Shown in pieces: positions 19,273 through 25,890 of a stretch of DNA of 28,577 bases (positions are counted from its first letter, which is position 1; each line of letters begins with the position of its first letter). The notes beneath the pieces are model-generated. The model did not search any database. It saw only the letters and a program-made list of their open reading frames with translations, and was not told where the DNA came from. Source of the stretch: a virus; IMG/VR virus record IMGVR_UViG_3300034791_000510, positions 1-28,577 of that record. The stretch is one strand, 5' to 3'. Position numbers and translations under genes: made by a program.

Positions 19273-21101
19273 TACTTCATAGATTTTCTATTTCCAGCCT
19301 GCACTCTAGTGTAAATAGTTCTAGGTACTGGTGTTGCGTCAAAGTTAATTGAAAGTGCTGCTTCAGCATTCATTAATGCATCGTCAATAATTTCATCACC
19401 ATCTCTATCTTGCCAACCTCCTCTGAAAACTGCAACTTCTTCTTTCTCCATAATAATATCACCCCATTCATCTAGTCCGGCTTCAGTATATGGAATAACA
19501 GTTGTTTCATCAACATCCACAGTTTTAACTTCTTCTATTTGTTTAAAGAAAATATATTTTTGTTTACCATTACCTATCTCTTCTAAAACTACAGGCTCTT
19601 GAGGCACTACAGTCACAGTCTTAGACAAATAATATCCTAACCTTCTTGCAGTCTCTTCTGTTTCAGAAATAAATCTTATATTAACAGCATCAATACCTTC
19701 AATTGTTTCTAATATGTAAACAATATCCGACTTAGGTAACTTATCTCTTCTTGTAACGTTAAGCATATAATCACTTACTGCCTTTCTAACATTAACAAAT
19801 ATTTCTTGTTTTGTATGTCCTTCGAAAAACCTGATGTTAATATCCATACTGTATTTTCTAATCTTAGGTTTTACGAAAACAACTTCAGTTGTAACCATTT
19901 GCTGACCACTATCCTGAATCACTTGTGACATCTTGTCATACTCATTTTGATCAAAGAACATCTCGTTTATTGGAATTGAGAAGTAATCTTGATCTGCTAA
20001 TAACTTTCTTTTAGCATCTGGAATTGCAAAAATGTAAATTACATTATCATCATCTAAATACTGATCCTCAGTCGTGTTGTAAGCATCCACATACGAGAAC
20101 ATTCCATATCTTGATAGGAAATACTCATAGTTATCCGGTGTCGCTAGAACGTATGATTTAGACGCCAGGGGTGCCATTAACTTAGTAAACTCAACTGACT
20201 CTTTATCAGCTCCCATTTTAGGAGACGATGTTACTTTCATTTCTAAATACTCATTTAAATCAAACGAGTCGCCGTTTGAATCATCTCCTTCTGCGTCCCA
20301 TTTAAAAATAATATCCTGTGCATCATCTAAATTACCTATAAACCCAGAATGCTTAATGTATTCTACCTCTATTAAATTACCAGAACTTGGTATTGCACCA
20401 AAGTTACCAGTTCCAAAATAAACATCAAGACCACCAGAAATTCCAGTCTTAATAATATACCCTTTTTCTTGGTTTAATAAGTCATACATTGAGTCATGCT
20501 TCGTCCACTTTTCTCCGTTAACTGAAACGCTAACTTTAGAATGATCTGTTAAAGAACTTGTTTGTACATTATATGATTGCATTGATTCTCCAGTTCCAGT
20601 AAAGGTTTGAGATTCAAATTTACCTTGAACTATTGCACATTTTATAGCATACTTGTTTGCTTTTTCTAGTCTAAACTTATCTTGTGAAGTTAATAGAGTA
20701 TAAGTTAATCCATTTAATTCACATTTTAATTCTGATCTTGCATCAATATTTAATCCAGTCCCTGCAATTTTACCAAGATCTGATCCTACTGCCCATCTAA
20801 ATTCAATCTCTCCGGTTGCTGCAAAGCCTCTGGTTGCATCATGTCCTGTTAGTCTTGATATACCATAGATAGATTCTGGTTGTTGAGCTGTGTATATGTT
20901 TTGTTCTACTAAAGAGTCTTCTATATAGAACATAACCAATTCACCTAACTCAGCCATAACAGAAATAATCTGAGCAAATGGAGATGCTTCAGTAAATAGA
21001 GTGTTTGCACGTTTGTAAACCCTCGAGATATATGTTCGAGCATCTGTCTTAATTTGATTAGACGATGTTCTTAGTGCGCTTAAAAATTTTAGTTCTGCCA
21101 T
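19272..21101 (-). CDS. gp6: Baseplate wedge protein gp6 (baseplate J family)
   Basis: 609 aa, close to T4 gp6 (660 aa), a core wedge protein that forms the inner baseplate ring with gp25 and gp53. The N-terminal helical domain includes ASPFAQIISVMAELGELVMF and then PESIYGISRLTGHDATRG (about residues 39-92), the characteristic start of gp6/J-type wedge proteins. Mid-protein beta domains follow. The C-terminal J-like region is near 405-485, with VFVKPKIRKYSMDINIRF and, after a helical block, ETIEGIDAVNIRFISE. gp25 lies directly upstream with 7 nt between, the usual gp25-gp6 order of contractile systems. The stop overlaps the next gene by one base. A late, structural role in the tail baseplate is established for the family; no departures from the family pattern were noticed. 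Confidence 0.88.
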   Translation of the reverse strand: MAELKFLSALRTSSNQIKTDARTYISRVYKRANTLFTEASPFAQIISVMAELGELVMFYIEDSLVEQNIYTAQQPESIYGISRLTGHDATRGFAATGEIEFRWAVGSDLGKIAGTGLNIDARSELKCELNGLTYTLLTSQDKFRLEKANKYAIKCAIVQGKFESQTFTGTGESMQSYNVQTSSLTDHSKVSVSVNGEKWTKHDSMYDLLNQEKGYIIKTGISGGLDVYFGTGNFGAIPSSGNLIEVEYIKHSGFIGNLDDAQDIIFKWDAEGDDSNGDSFDLNEYLEMKVTSSPKMGADKESVEFTKLMAPLASKSYVLATPDNYEYFLSRYGMFSYVDAYNTTEDQYLDDDNVIYIFAIPDAKRKLLADQDYFSIPINEMFFDQNEYDKMSQVIQDSGQQMVTTEVVFVKPKIRKYSMDINIRFFEGHTKQEIFVNVRKAVSDYMLNVTRRDKLPKSDIVYILETIEGIDAVNIRFISETEETARRLGYYLSKTVTVVPQEPVVLEEIGNGKQKYIFFKQIEEVKTVDVDETTVIPYTEAGLDEWGDIIMEKEEVAVFRGGWQDRDGDEIIDDALMNAEAALSINFDATPVPRTIYTRVQAGNRKSMK

Positions 21102-21108
21102 TAGTTAT

Positions 21109-21465
21109 TTATCTTAAATTTACTTTGATTGTATACTCGTTGTTAACAGTAATATCAATAAACGCCATATCTCTAACTTCACCTTTCACAAACTTAACGC
21201 TTACGGTAGTTTTGTACTTTGCTGATAGAGGTACGAAATTAGCCAGTTGGCTCTGTATTTCATTTTTAATTTGAAATTCATTTTGACCCAAACTGTATAC
21301 AACATCTTCTAAGTTACAACCAAATGATGGAGCACCTAAAACATCCCTCTTTCTTGTGAAAAGAACGGTTTCTATCTGAGCTAGTAATTGTTCAACTTCA
21401 CTTACGTTTTGAACAACTCCCGCCTGATAATTAGGGTCTCCTATGTATTTTATATAAAAATCCAT
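21109..21465 (-). CDS. gp25: Baseplate wedge protein gp25
   Basis: 118 aa, compared with 132 in T4. The family core is visible: a helix (VSEVEQLLAQIETVLFTRKR), the R-x-x-x-x-G-x-P-x-F-G signature at about 40-49, then the segment with LEDVVYSLGQNEFQIKNEIQ, and two C-terminal strands (TTVSVKFVKGEVRDMAFIDI). gp25 clamps the wedge by binding gp6 and gp53 and connects the baseplate to the sheath. It is named lysozyme-like in databases, but the family's demonstrated role is structural, so no enzyme activity is claimed. The start ATG sits inside an A/T-rich ATATATAAATG context without a Shine-Dalgarno sequence. It is followed 7 nt later by gp6, which supports the call. Confidence 0.92.
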   Translation of the reverse strand: MDFYIKYIGDPNYQAGVVQNVSEVEQLLAQIETVLFTRKRDVLGAPSFGCNLEDVVYSLGQNEFQIKNEIQSQLANFVPLSAKYKTTVSVKFVKGEVRDMAFIDITVNNEYTIKVNLR

Positions 21466-21485
21466 TTATATATGTATTCTACTTT

Positions 21486-22328
21486 TTATGAGTGGAACAT
21501 CCAGTCCACTCCTTCGTCTCCTTTTATCTCTTCAATAATTGACTCTAATTCGGTGTCTCCCATGTCTTTTATTGCGTCGTAGTCGAATTCTACATTACCA
21601 GGTAATGCAAATTTAAAAATACCAAGCTTAGCGCCTAGTGATTGCTTAATCTTAGCAGAACAATATCTAAAAAAGATTTCGTCGTCAAATAATGCACAAT
21701 CCGGAATCGTCTCGTACACATCAAGTATTAGATCTCCCTTCGGAGTATCTCCCATTATCTTTAACTCTCCAGTAAGTCTAGAGTATTGAAAAGAAATTGG
21801 GTTTTCTAAAATCTGTCTAGCCATATCTGCTAAAGACTGATTTAGTACATAATATTCTAATTCTTCTGCAGATTCTGCTGCTCCAGATCCGTCGTACATT
21901 CCTCTGAATAACATCTTTTCTATTGCAAAGTCTCCACCACTTTGAAATCTAACATCTAATCCACCGCCAGTTGAATTCCAACCAGATGCAATATCGTGCA
22001 CTCCAAATACTGAGAATACAGATCCAGATCCATCCGCACTTGCTTTAGGTAAATTTAATGTTCTATTTGCTTTAAAATAATCAGTTTTAAATATTGCGTT
22101 TGGTATATGGTAATAATTTTCTAGAACAGAATCTTCATAACTCTTGTAGAACCATTTCTTAGCTCTCGTAATTATATTGACTATTTCTCTCTGTGGTAAA
22201 TTTACTGGTACCATACATGCCCCAGTTAGCTCATCACCAAGCTCTTGTAAAAATGCGTTTAAACAACTATCGCTGAAACTTCTTCCAACGTTTAGATTAT
22301 TTTCATTACCGCTTCTAATTTCACTCAT
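21486..22328 (-). CDS. Probable neck protein, gp13-like
   Basis: 280 aa, similar in size to T4 gp13 (309 aa), one of the neck proteins that joins the filled head to the tail. Three features fit that family: an N-terminal helical block (LPQREIVNIITRAKKWFYKS); a central segment where T4-like neck proteins read F-x-Y-x-R-x-x-x-x-L-x-I, seen here as FQYSRLTGELKI; and a C-terminal block FFRYCSAKIKQSLGAKLGIF ending in a LPGNVEFDYDAIKDMGDTEL helix. A Gly/Ser-rich loop lies near residues 118-130. It sits between the amidoligase-like gene (one nucleotide upstream) and gp25, so head-tail joining and baseplate genes are mixed in one operon. The identification is by motif pattern and could not be tested by search; gp14 or another neck protein is the main alternative. 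Confidence 0.6.
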   Translation of the reverse strand: MSEIRSGNENNLNVGRSFSDSCLNAFLQELGDELTGACMVPVNLPQREIVNIITRAKKWFYKSYEDSVLENYYHIPNAIFKTDYFKANRTLNLPKASADGSGSVFSVFGVHDIASGWNSTGGGLDVRFQSGGDFAIEKMLFRGMYDGSGAAESAEELEYYVLNQSLADMARQILENPISFQYSRLTGELKIMGDTPKGDLILDVYETIPDCALFDDEIFFRYCSAKIKQSLGAKLGIFKFALPGNVEFDYDAIKDMGDTELESIIEEIKGDEGVDWMFHS

Positions 22329-22329
22329 T

Positions 22330-23643
22330 TTATGATTTTATTTTTTTACTTACCACAACTTCAGTTTCATCAGAGAATCTAGCATTAGGTCCGACCCCGC
22401 CTTCTCTAAATATTCCACCTTCCATTTTACCTTTAAAAATACCATCTCGTCCGAAAACAAAAGAGTTTTTAACAGTTACACTACCATGTACAAAACAAGA
22501 TTCTACTTTAGAATCCATAATTTGGCACCCTTTATATATTTGCGATCTTAATATTTGTGCTCCGTTTACTTCACCACCATATATTTCACTATTCTCTATG
22601 TTACCTGATAGTTTACAATCAATAAATTCAAAACCATTTAACAAATATGATGTTTTAAACTTACCGTCTTTAACTTGGACTGTTGAATAGTCTGAGTCAT
22701 AGTTAATAATACCTTCTTCCATTGTGCCGTTTGATAACAATTCTAATACTTTATGTTTAAATCTATCCCATTGTACTCCAATTATGGCAGGATGATCTTG
22801 TAAATCCACTAGTATATCTATCTTAGGCCAATGTTTATTTACGGCGGTATAGTCCTTTAACATCTTCATTAAAGGTTCATTCTTTCTTAAAATACGTTGT
22901 AGCTCTATTTTATTAGCAGGACTAAACCTTGGATCTCTACAAGATCTCCAGATAGCTAAGATAAACCTATCCGCTAATGTTAAAATATCTTCTTGTCTCT
23001 TTTCGTAGTCTTTACCACCAATATATCTAAACTCTAAATAATTACTTTGAGCTTTTTCGAAATTAATACCATAGTATTTAGTATTCGCAAACGTAAAGTT
23101 ATCCTTATTGATTAAATCAGAGTTATAGTAGAATGCTTCATGTTTAGGCATAATCCATTTAACAGATTTTGCATAAGTAGAATCTTTTCTATCAGGAAAA
23201 TACTTATATACGCGATCTTCATCAAACTCAAGTATGAACTTCAACACATCCATGTGCTGAATCATATTAGGATCTTCTAAATATTCTGGTTTAAATGACA
23301 TGTTAAGGTGGATCGACGCTCGATCAGATGTGTACCCGTTTTCACGGATCCACGCTAACATTTTCACAATAACTAGCCTAGCGTTTCTGTAAGGCATTGG
23401 ACCTGTTACCAGTTCAATTAAACCTTTACCACCTGACATATCAGGTTCCATCTTAAATACCTTATCACATGGTACGAAATCTGAATGAGCCTTTTCTTCT
23501 AATTGAATCTTTCTGTCTAAGAGTTTAGATACAGACTTTACAGTCTCGTCCATCTCTAAATTAGAATAGAACTCAAATTCGATGCCCATTTGGCTGGCAG
23601 CTAGTACTTCTTGCCTTATTGAATTACTTTTTAACTTTTGCAT
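22330..23643 (-). CDS. Amidoligase-like (ATP-dependent carboxylate-amine ligase) with C-terminal beta-helix repeats
   Basis: Residues 1-300 match the pattern of the Amidoligase_2 family (glutamine-synthetase/GCS-type fold, peptide-bond-forming ligases that use ATP): GIEFEF at 20-25 with Glu22 and Glu24, the FKMEPDMS...GLIELVTGPMPY block at 63-85 with Glu77, IHLNMSF at 111-117 with His112, and EFRYIGG at 204-210 with Arg206. In the family these acidic, His and Arg positions bind metal, ATP and substrate. Residues about 336-412 change to a repeated pattern with a new short strand every 5-6 residues (e.g. GFEFIDCKLSGNIENSEIYG), suggesting a right-handed beta-helix or pentapeptide-like domain. 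The enzyme may ligate an amino compound or peptide to a virion or host protein; the substrate is unknown. The gene sits between the S1-domain protein and the neck gene in a structural operon. The role is inferred; the motifs look intact. Confidence 0.72.
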   Translation of the reverse strand: MQKLKSNSIRQEVLAASQMGIEFEFYSNLEMDETVKSVSKLLDRKIQLEEKAHSDFVPCDKVFKMEPDMSGGKGLIELVTGPMPYRNARLVIVKMLAWIRENGYTSDRASIHLNMSFKPEYLEDPNMIQHMDVLKFILEFDEDRVYKYFPDRKDSTYAKSVKWIMPKHEAFYYNSDLINKDNFTFANTKYYGINFEKAQSNYLEFRYIGGKDYEKRQEDILTLADRFILAIWRSCRDPRFSPANKIELQRILRKNEPLMKMLKDYTAVNKHWPKIDILVDLQDHPAIIGVQWDRFKHKVLELLSNGTMEEGIINYDSDYSTVQVKDGKFKTSYLLNGFEFIDCKLSGNIENSEIYGGEVNGAQILRSQIYKGCQIMDSKVESCFVHGSVTVKNSFVFGRDGIFKGKMEGGIFREGGVGPNARFSDETEVVVSKKIKS

Positions 23644-23649
23644 TAATTA

Positions 23650-23686
23650 AGAGTATGATATTACTTTTCAATATATATCAAACTCT
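23650..23686 (-). promoter_or_regulatory. Long imperfect hairpin between the S1-domain and amidoligase-like genes
   Basis: Two 12-nt arms (AGAGTATGATAT and ATATCAAACTCT on the plus strand) pair at 11 of 12 positions around a 13-nt loop. It fills most of the 53-nt gap after the S1-domain gene. On the minus-strand RNA the second arm ends about 6 nt before the ATG of the amidoligase-like gene, so folding could affect its initiation. There is no following U-run, so a plain intrinsic terminator is unlikely. A processing site, a binding site for the S1 protein, or a DNA operator are possibilities. Confidence 0.5.
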
Positions 23687-23696
23687 GTGGCAATAG

Positions 23697-24995
23697 TTAT
23701 TGGGGTAGTTTAAGAAACACCTTCATTGAGTCTTCATCGATCCTAGTAATTTGTACTTCGATCTCGTCCCCAACTCTATAGGTATCTAATATATCTCCCG
23801 GCAATTCACTAACATGTAGTAATCCTGTTACACCATCTTCGATGTTTACAAATACTCCATATTCTTTTTTGGTCTTGATTTTAGCCTTAACAATAGATGG
23901 TATTGAGTATCTAGTAGATATATTAATCCAAGGATTTACCGAAGTATTTTCTTTTTGAGTTAACGTAATCTTATTGTTAGTAATAATATCTTTTACAAAG
24001 AAGTTAATTGGTTCGCCTGGTTTAATATCCCTAGCTTTAAATTTAGCTGAAGTCTCTTCGTCAAGCTCATTTGTATGAATCATACCTGTTAAACACTTAT
24101 TGAATTCAACAAATACTCCGTATTTTGCAGTACCTGTTACTAAACCATGTTTAGGTTCATCAAGAGTTTCTTTTAATTCATTAATTGAACTTGGTATTAG
24201 TGCTTGTAAATATTTTCTATGTGAAACTACTAACGTGCCTCGATCTGGTGAGAAACTCACTGGAACTACATATAATTCTTCTCCAACGATAGAACTAAAG
24301 TCTGACAATTTATTAATACCTGCAAGTGATCCTGGCATAAAGCAATCTACACCTTGTACTTTTACAATATAACCACCATTTTCAATCATGTTATTCACAG
24401 TACCGATCCAAGCAGTATTGCCTTCGTCGATTGCATCTCTAAGATCCATGAATGTTTTATGCTTCACTCCACCAGTAATAGTACCAGTTAAAAGGCCTTT
24501 AGTTTCCGTAATTAAAACTGCAGTTTCTGCTCCGGGTAGAAGTTGTCTAACCTCATCAGATTCCTTGCTGGATTTAACATAAACCATTTCTCTATAGTTA
24601 ATGTCTATTGTAATCCATTCTTCAGTCACTCCATGTATTGTACCATCATGAATTTCACCTATAAACAATTCAGGTTTAATATTCTGACTAGCACCTTTCA
24701 TGAGGTCGTATAACTCTTGAGCATAAGGCTCGCGAGAGAATACTTGATCTCCGTCTTGGGTTTTAATATGTGGATTTGGTTTTCGGGTTGCAGTTACGCA
24801 AGTTGCTTCAAAAGCGTCCCATTTGAATTCTCCATCTTCGTCATAAAATTCTGAATAATCATCACCATTATCTTCTTTGGTTTCTTTAGTGATTTCTGTT
24901 GGAGTTTGAACTGCTGCCTGAGTTTCTGGAGCTAGCTCTACTGTGTTTGCCTCTGGGGCTGAAGAATTAATTCTTCTTCTTTTTTTGTCTGACAT
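23697..24995 (-). CDS. Ribosomal protein S1-like protein with four S1 (OB-fold) domains
   Basis: 432 aa. A basic start (MSDKKRRRIN) is followed by a Thr/Glu-rich and then acidic linker to about residue 60, and four S1 domains at about 109-165, 192-262, 282-348 and 364-431. The last two are canonical, with G-x-V-x-x-x-x-x-Y-G-V-F-V cores (KYGVFVEF at 291-298, EYGVFVNI at 378-385) and the GMIHTNEL and GLLHVSEL strands that face RNA. Bacterial S1 usually has four to six such domains and helps the small ribosomal subunit bind mRNA. A phage copy could guide phage mRNAs to host ribosomes, act in RNA turnover, or bind RNA in another way. Phage-encoded ribosomal-protein homologues are known, but S1 in a tail operon is uncommon to my knowledge. 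The leader is A-rich (AAAAAATAAATAATG) with no Shine-Dalgarno sequence. Confidence 0.85.
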   Translation of the reverse strand: MSDKKRRRINSSAPEANTVELAPETQAAVQTPTEITKETKEDNGDDYSEFYDEDGEFKWDAFEATCVTATRKPNPHIKTQDGDQVFSREPYAQELYDLMKGASQNIKPELFIGEIHDGTIHGVTEEWITIDINYREMVYVKSSKESDEVRQLLPGAETAVLITETKGLLTGTITGGVKHKTFMDLRDAIDEGNTAWIGTVNNMIENGGYIVKVQGVDCFMPGSLAGINKLSDFSSIVGEELYVVPVSFSPDRGTLVVSHRKYLQALIPSSINELKETLDEPKHGLVTGTAKYGVFVEFNKCLTGMIHTNELDEETSAKFKARDIKPGEPINFFVKDIITNNKITLTQKENTSVNPWINISTRYSIPSIVKAKIKTKKEYGVFVNIEDGVTGLLHVSELPGDILDTYRVGDEIEVQITRIDEDSMKVFLKLPQ

Positions 24996-25087
24996 TATTT
25001 ATTTTTTAAAGGTATTAACATATTATATATCTGCATAAGTACACGTTTTATCTGGATGTGCATATCGTTTTTATATAAGTTATCTAT

Positions 25088-25111
25088 CTAACTCAAAAGA
25101 GTTGGCTTTTT
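25088..25111 (+). terminator. Hairpin with T-tract in the divergent intergenic region
   Basis: CTAACTC and GAGTTGG pair as a 7-bp stem (one T-G wobble) around an AAAA loop, followed by CTTTTT. The T-run is on the plus strand, so if it terminates transcription it would stop plus-strand RNA coming from within the S1-domain gene and insulate the promoter that follows. On the other strand it would be part of the leader region of the S1-domain gene. The stem is short and A/T-rich, so this is only a candidate. Confidence 0.3.
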
Positions 25112-25115
25112 ATGC

Positions 25116-25178
25116 AAAATAAGTGCCGAAAAGTTTTTTAGTTTGGAATATTATTCGTATATTAGTACTGTAATTAAA
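25116..25178 (+). promoter_or_regulatory. Promoter-like element, copy 1, upstream of the 71-aa gene
   Basis: A 63-nt block that recurs at 25418-25480 with identical internal spacing. AAAATAAGT at its 5' end and the last 26 nt (25153-25178) are identical in the two copies, and a T-tract lies between. The element TATATTAG at 25158-25165 fits the Bacteroidota -7 consensus TAnnTTTG with one mismatch, and a TTTTTTA tract lies about 17 nt upstream near the expected -33 site. AGTACT inside the core is palindromic. A start site near 25170 would give a leader of about 20 nt before the ATG at 25191. Confidence 0.65.
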
Positions 25179-25190
25179 CACATACACATT

Positions 25191-25406
25191 ATGACAGTCG
25201 AACAAAAATTATCAAACTTAGAAACCGCGTACATTAATTGGTCAAACAAAGAAAACGGATTTGGAGATCCTGGCTACGTTTGGTGGGAAAGAGAAAAAGA
25301 TTGCCAAGAATGGTGTTCTAAAGAGAAGACCTATAAACCAATGAGTATTTCAAAGACTTTGCGTATAATGCGAGGTTGGGTAAAACAACAAAAATCATTT
25401 TGTTAA
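25191..25406 (+). CDS. Small 71-aa protein, unknown, first gene of the plus-strand island
   Basis: The start is set at the ATG at 25191, 12 nt after the shared promoter core, rather than at an in-frame TTG at 25143 that would lie inside the promoter. The second island gene has the same promoter-to-ATG arrangement, which supports this choice. The 71-aa product begins MTVEQKLSNLETAYINW and is rich in Trp and charged residues (PGYVWWEREKDCQEWCSKEK), with two Cys in a C-Q-E-W-C pattern and a basic tail (RGWVKQQKSFC). No family is recognised. It is soluble, with no signal or membrane segment. Small phage genes under their own strong promoter, on the strand opposite to virion genes, are often early host-takeover or regulatory proteins, but that is only an inference here. 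Confidence 0.7.
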   Translation: MTVEQKLSNLETAYINWSNKENGFGDPGYVWWEREKDCQEWCSKEKTYKPMSISKTLRIMRGWVKQQKSFC

Positions 25407-25417
25407 TAACTTTAATC

Positions 25418-25480
25418 AAAATAAGTCCACGAATACTTTTTTATATCAATTAAAATTCGTATATTAGTACTGTAATTAAA
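25418..25480 (+). promoter_or_regulatory. Promoter-like element, copy 2, upstream of the 132-aa gene
   Basis: The second copy of the element at 25116-25178. About 48 of 63 positions are identical in an ungapped alignment, with the 9-nt left end and 26-nt right end (25455-25480) exact. TATATTAG lies at 25460-25467 and a T-run at 25437-25442. It starts 12 nt after the first gene's stop, so each gene has its own promoter instead of one shared transcript start. The leader after the core (AACAAACAAAT before the ATG) is A-rich and lacks a Shine-Dalgarno sequence. Confidence 0.65.
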
Positions 25481-25491
25481 AACAAACAAAT

Positions 25492-25890
25492 ATGAGTAAA
25501 TTTAAAGTAAGCGAAGTTAAAAGTAATGGGATTGGTGGCGAAGGCTATCAAGCTGTTCTTATACACAAAGACGCAATAGTTGAAATTTGTCAAGAAGTTA
25601 GAGATTTATTAGGTCTAGATAAGATCTTTGAATTAATCACTGAAGATAGTACAAATGATTATCACCGAGGCCATCGATTTGAAGAGGTTGAAAATAATGC
25701 ATATAGACTTATCAGTGCACTTGCAAACCATTGTTCTACTTACCTTGACAGCGATGAGTTGATAGAGATGCACATACCAGCCGTTTTAAAGACCTTAACT
25801 ACTGAAGATAAGGTAACTATCGTGGTTGATGCATGTCGTGACTGTGCGGGTGCAGACCATTGGTACGCGTTCGAAAAAGATTGGGGTTAA
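25492..25890 (+). CDS. 132-aa acidic protein, unknown, second gene of the plus-strand island
   Basis: The ATG lies 11 nt after the second promoter core. The product begins MSKFKVSEVKSNGIGGEGYQ and is acidic overall, with predicted helices (IVEICQEVRDLLGLDKIFEL) and a late segment VVDACRDCAGADHWYAFEKD that holds a C-R-D-C pair. His and Asp residues around YHRGHRFEEVENN are present, but no metal-site or enzyme family can be assigned. There is no signal peptide or membrane helix. It ends tail-to-tail with the 625-aa minus-strand gene: the four bases TTAA at 25887-25890 supply the stop codon on both strands, so transcripts from the two directions overlap there. Confidence 0.72.
   Translation: MSKFKVSEVKSNGIGGEGYQAVLIHKDAIVEICQEVRDLLGLDKIFELITEDSTNDYHRGHRFEEVENNAYRLISALANHCSTYLDSDELIEMHIPAVLKTLTTEDKVTIVVDACRDCAGADHWYAFEKDWG

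Noticed and set aside
21109-21465. Lysozyme activity for the gp25 protein
   Set aside because: Database names call the family lysozyme-like, but gp25 is a structural wedge protein and no catalytic evidence is visible here.
24996-25015. AAATAAATA before several minus-strand starts read as a T4-type late promoter (TATAAATA)
   Set aside because: It lies immediately before the ATG of the S1-domain gene and would leave no leader, and it differs from the T4 consensus; an A-rich translation start context is a simpler explanation.
25143-25190. Upstream TTG start adding 16 residues to the first island gene
   Set aside because: It would lie inside the duplicated promoter element, and the second island gene starts at an ATG at the equivalent position.
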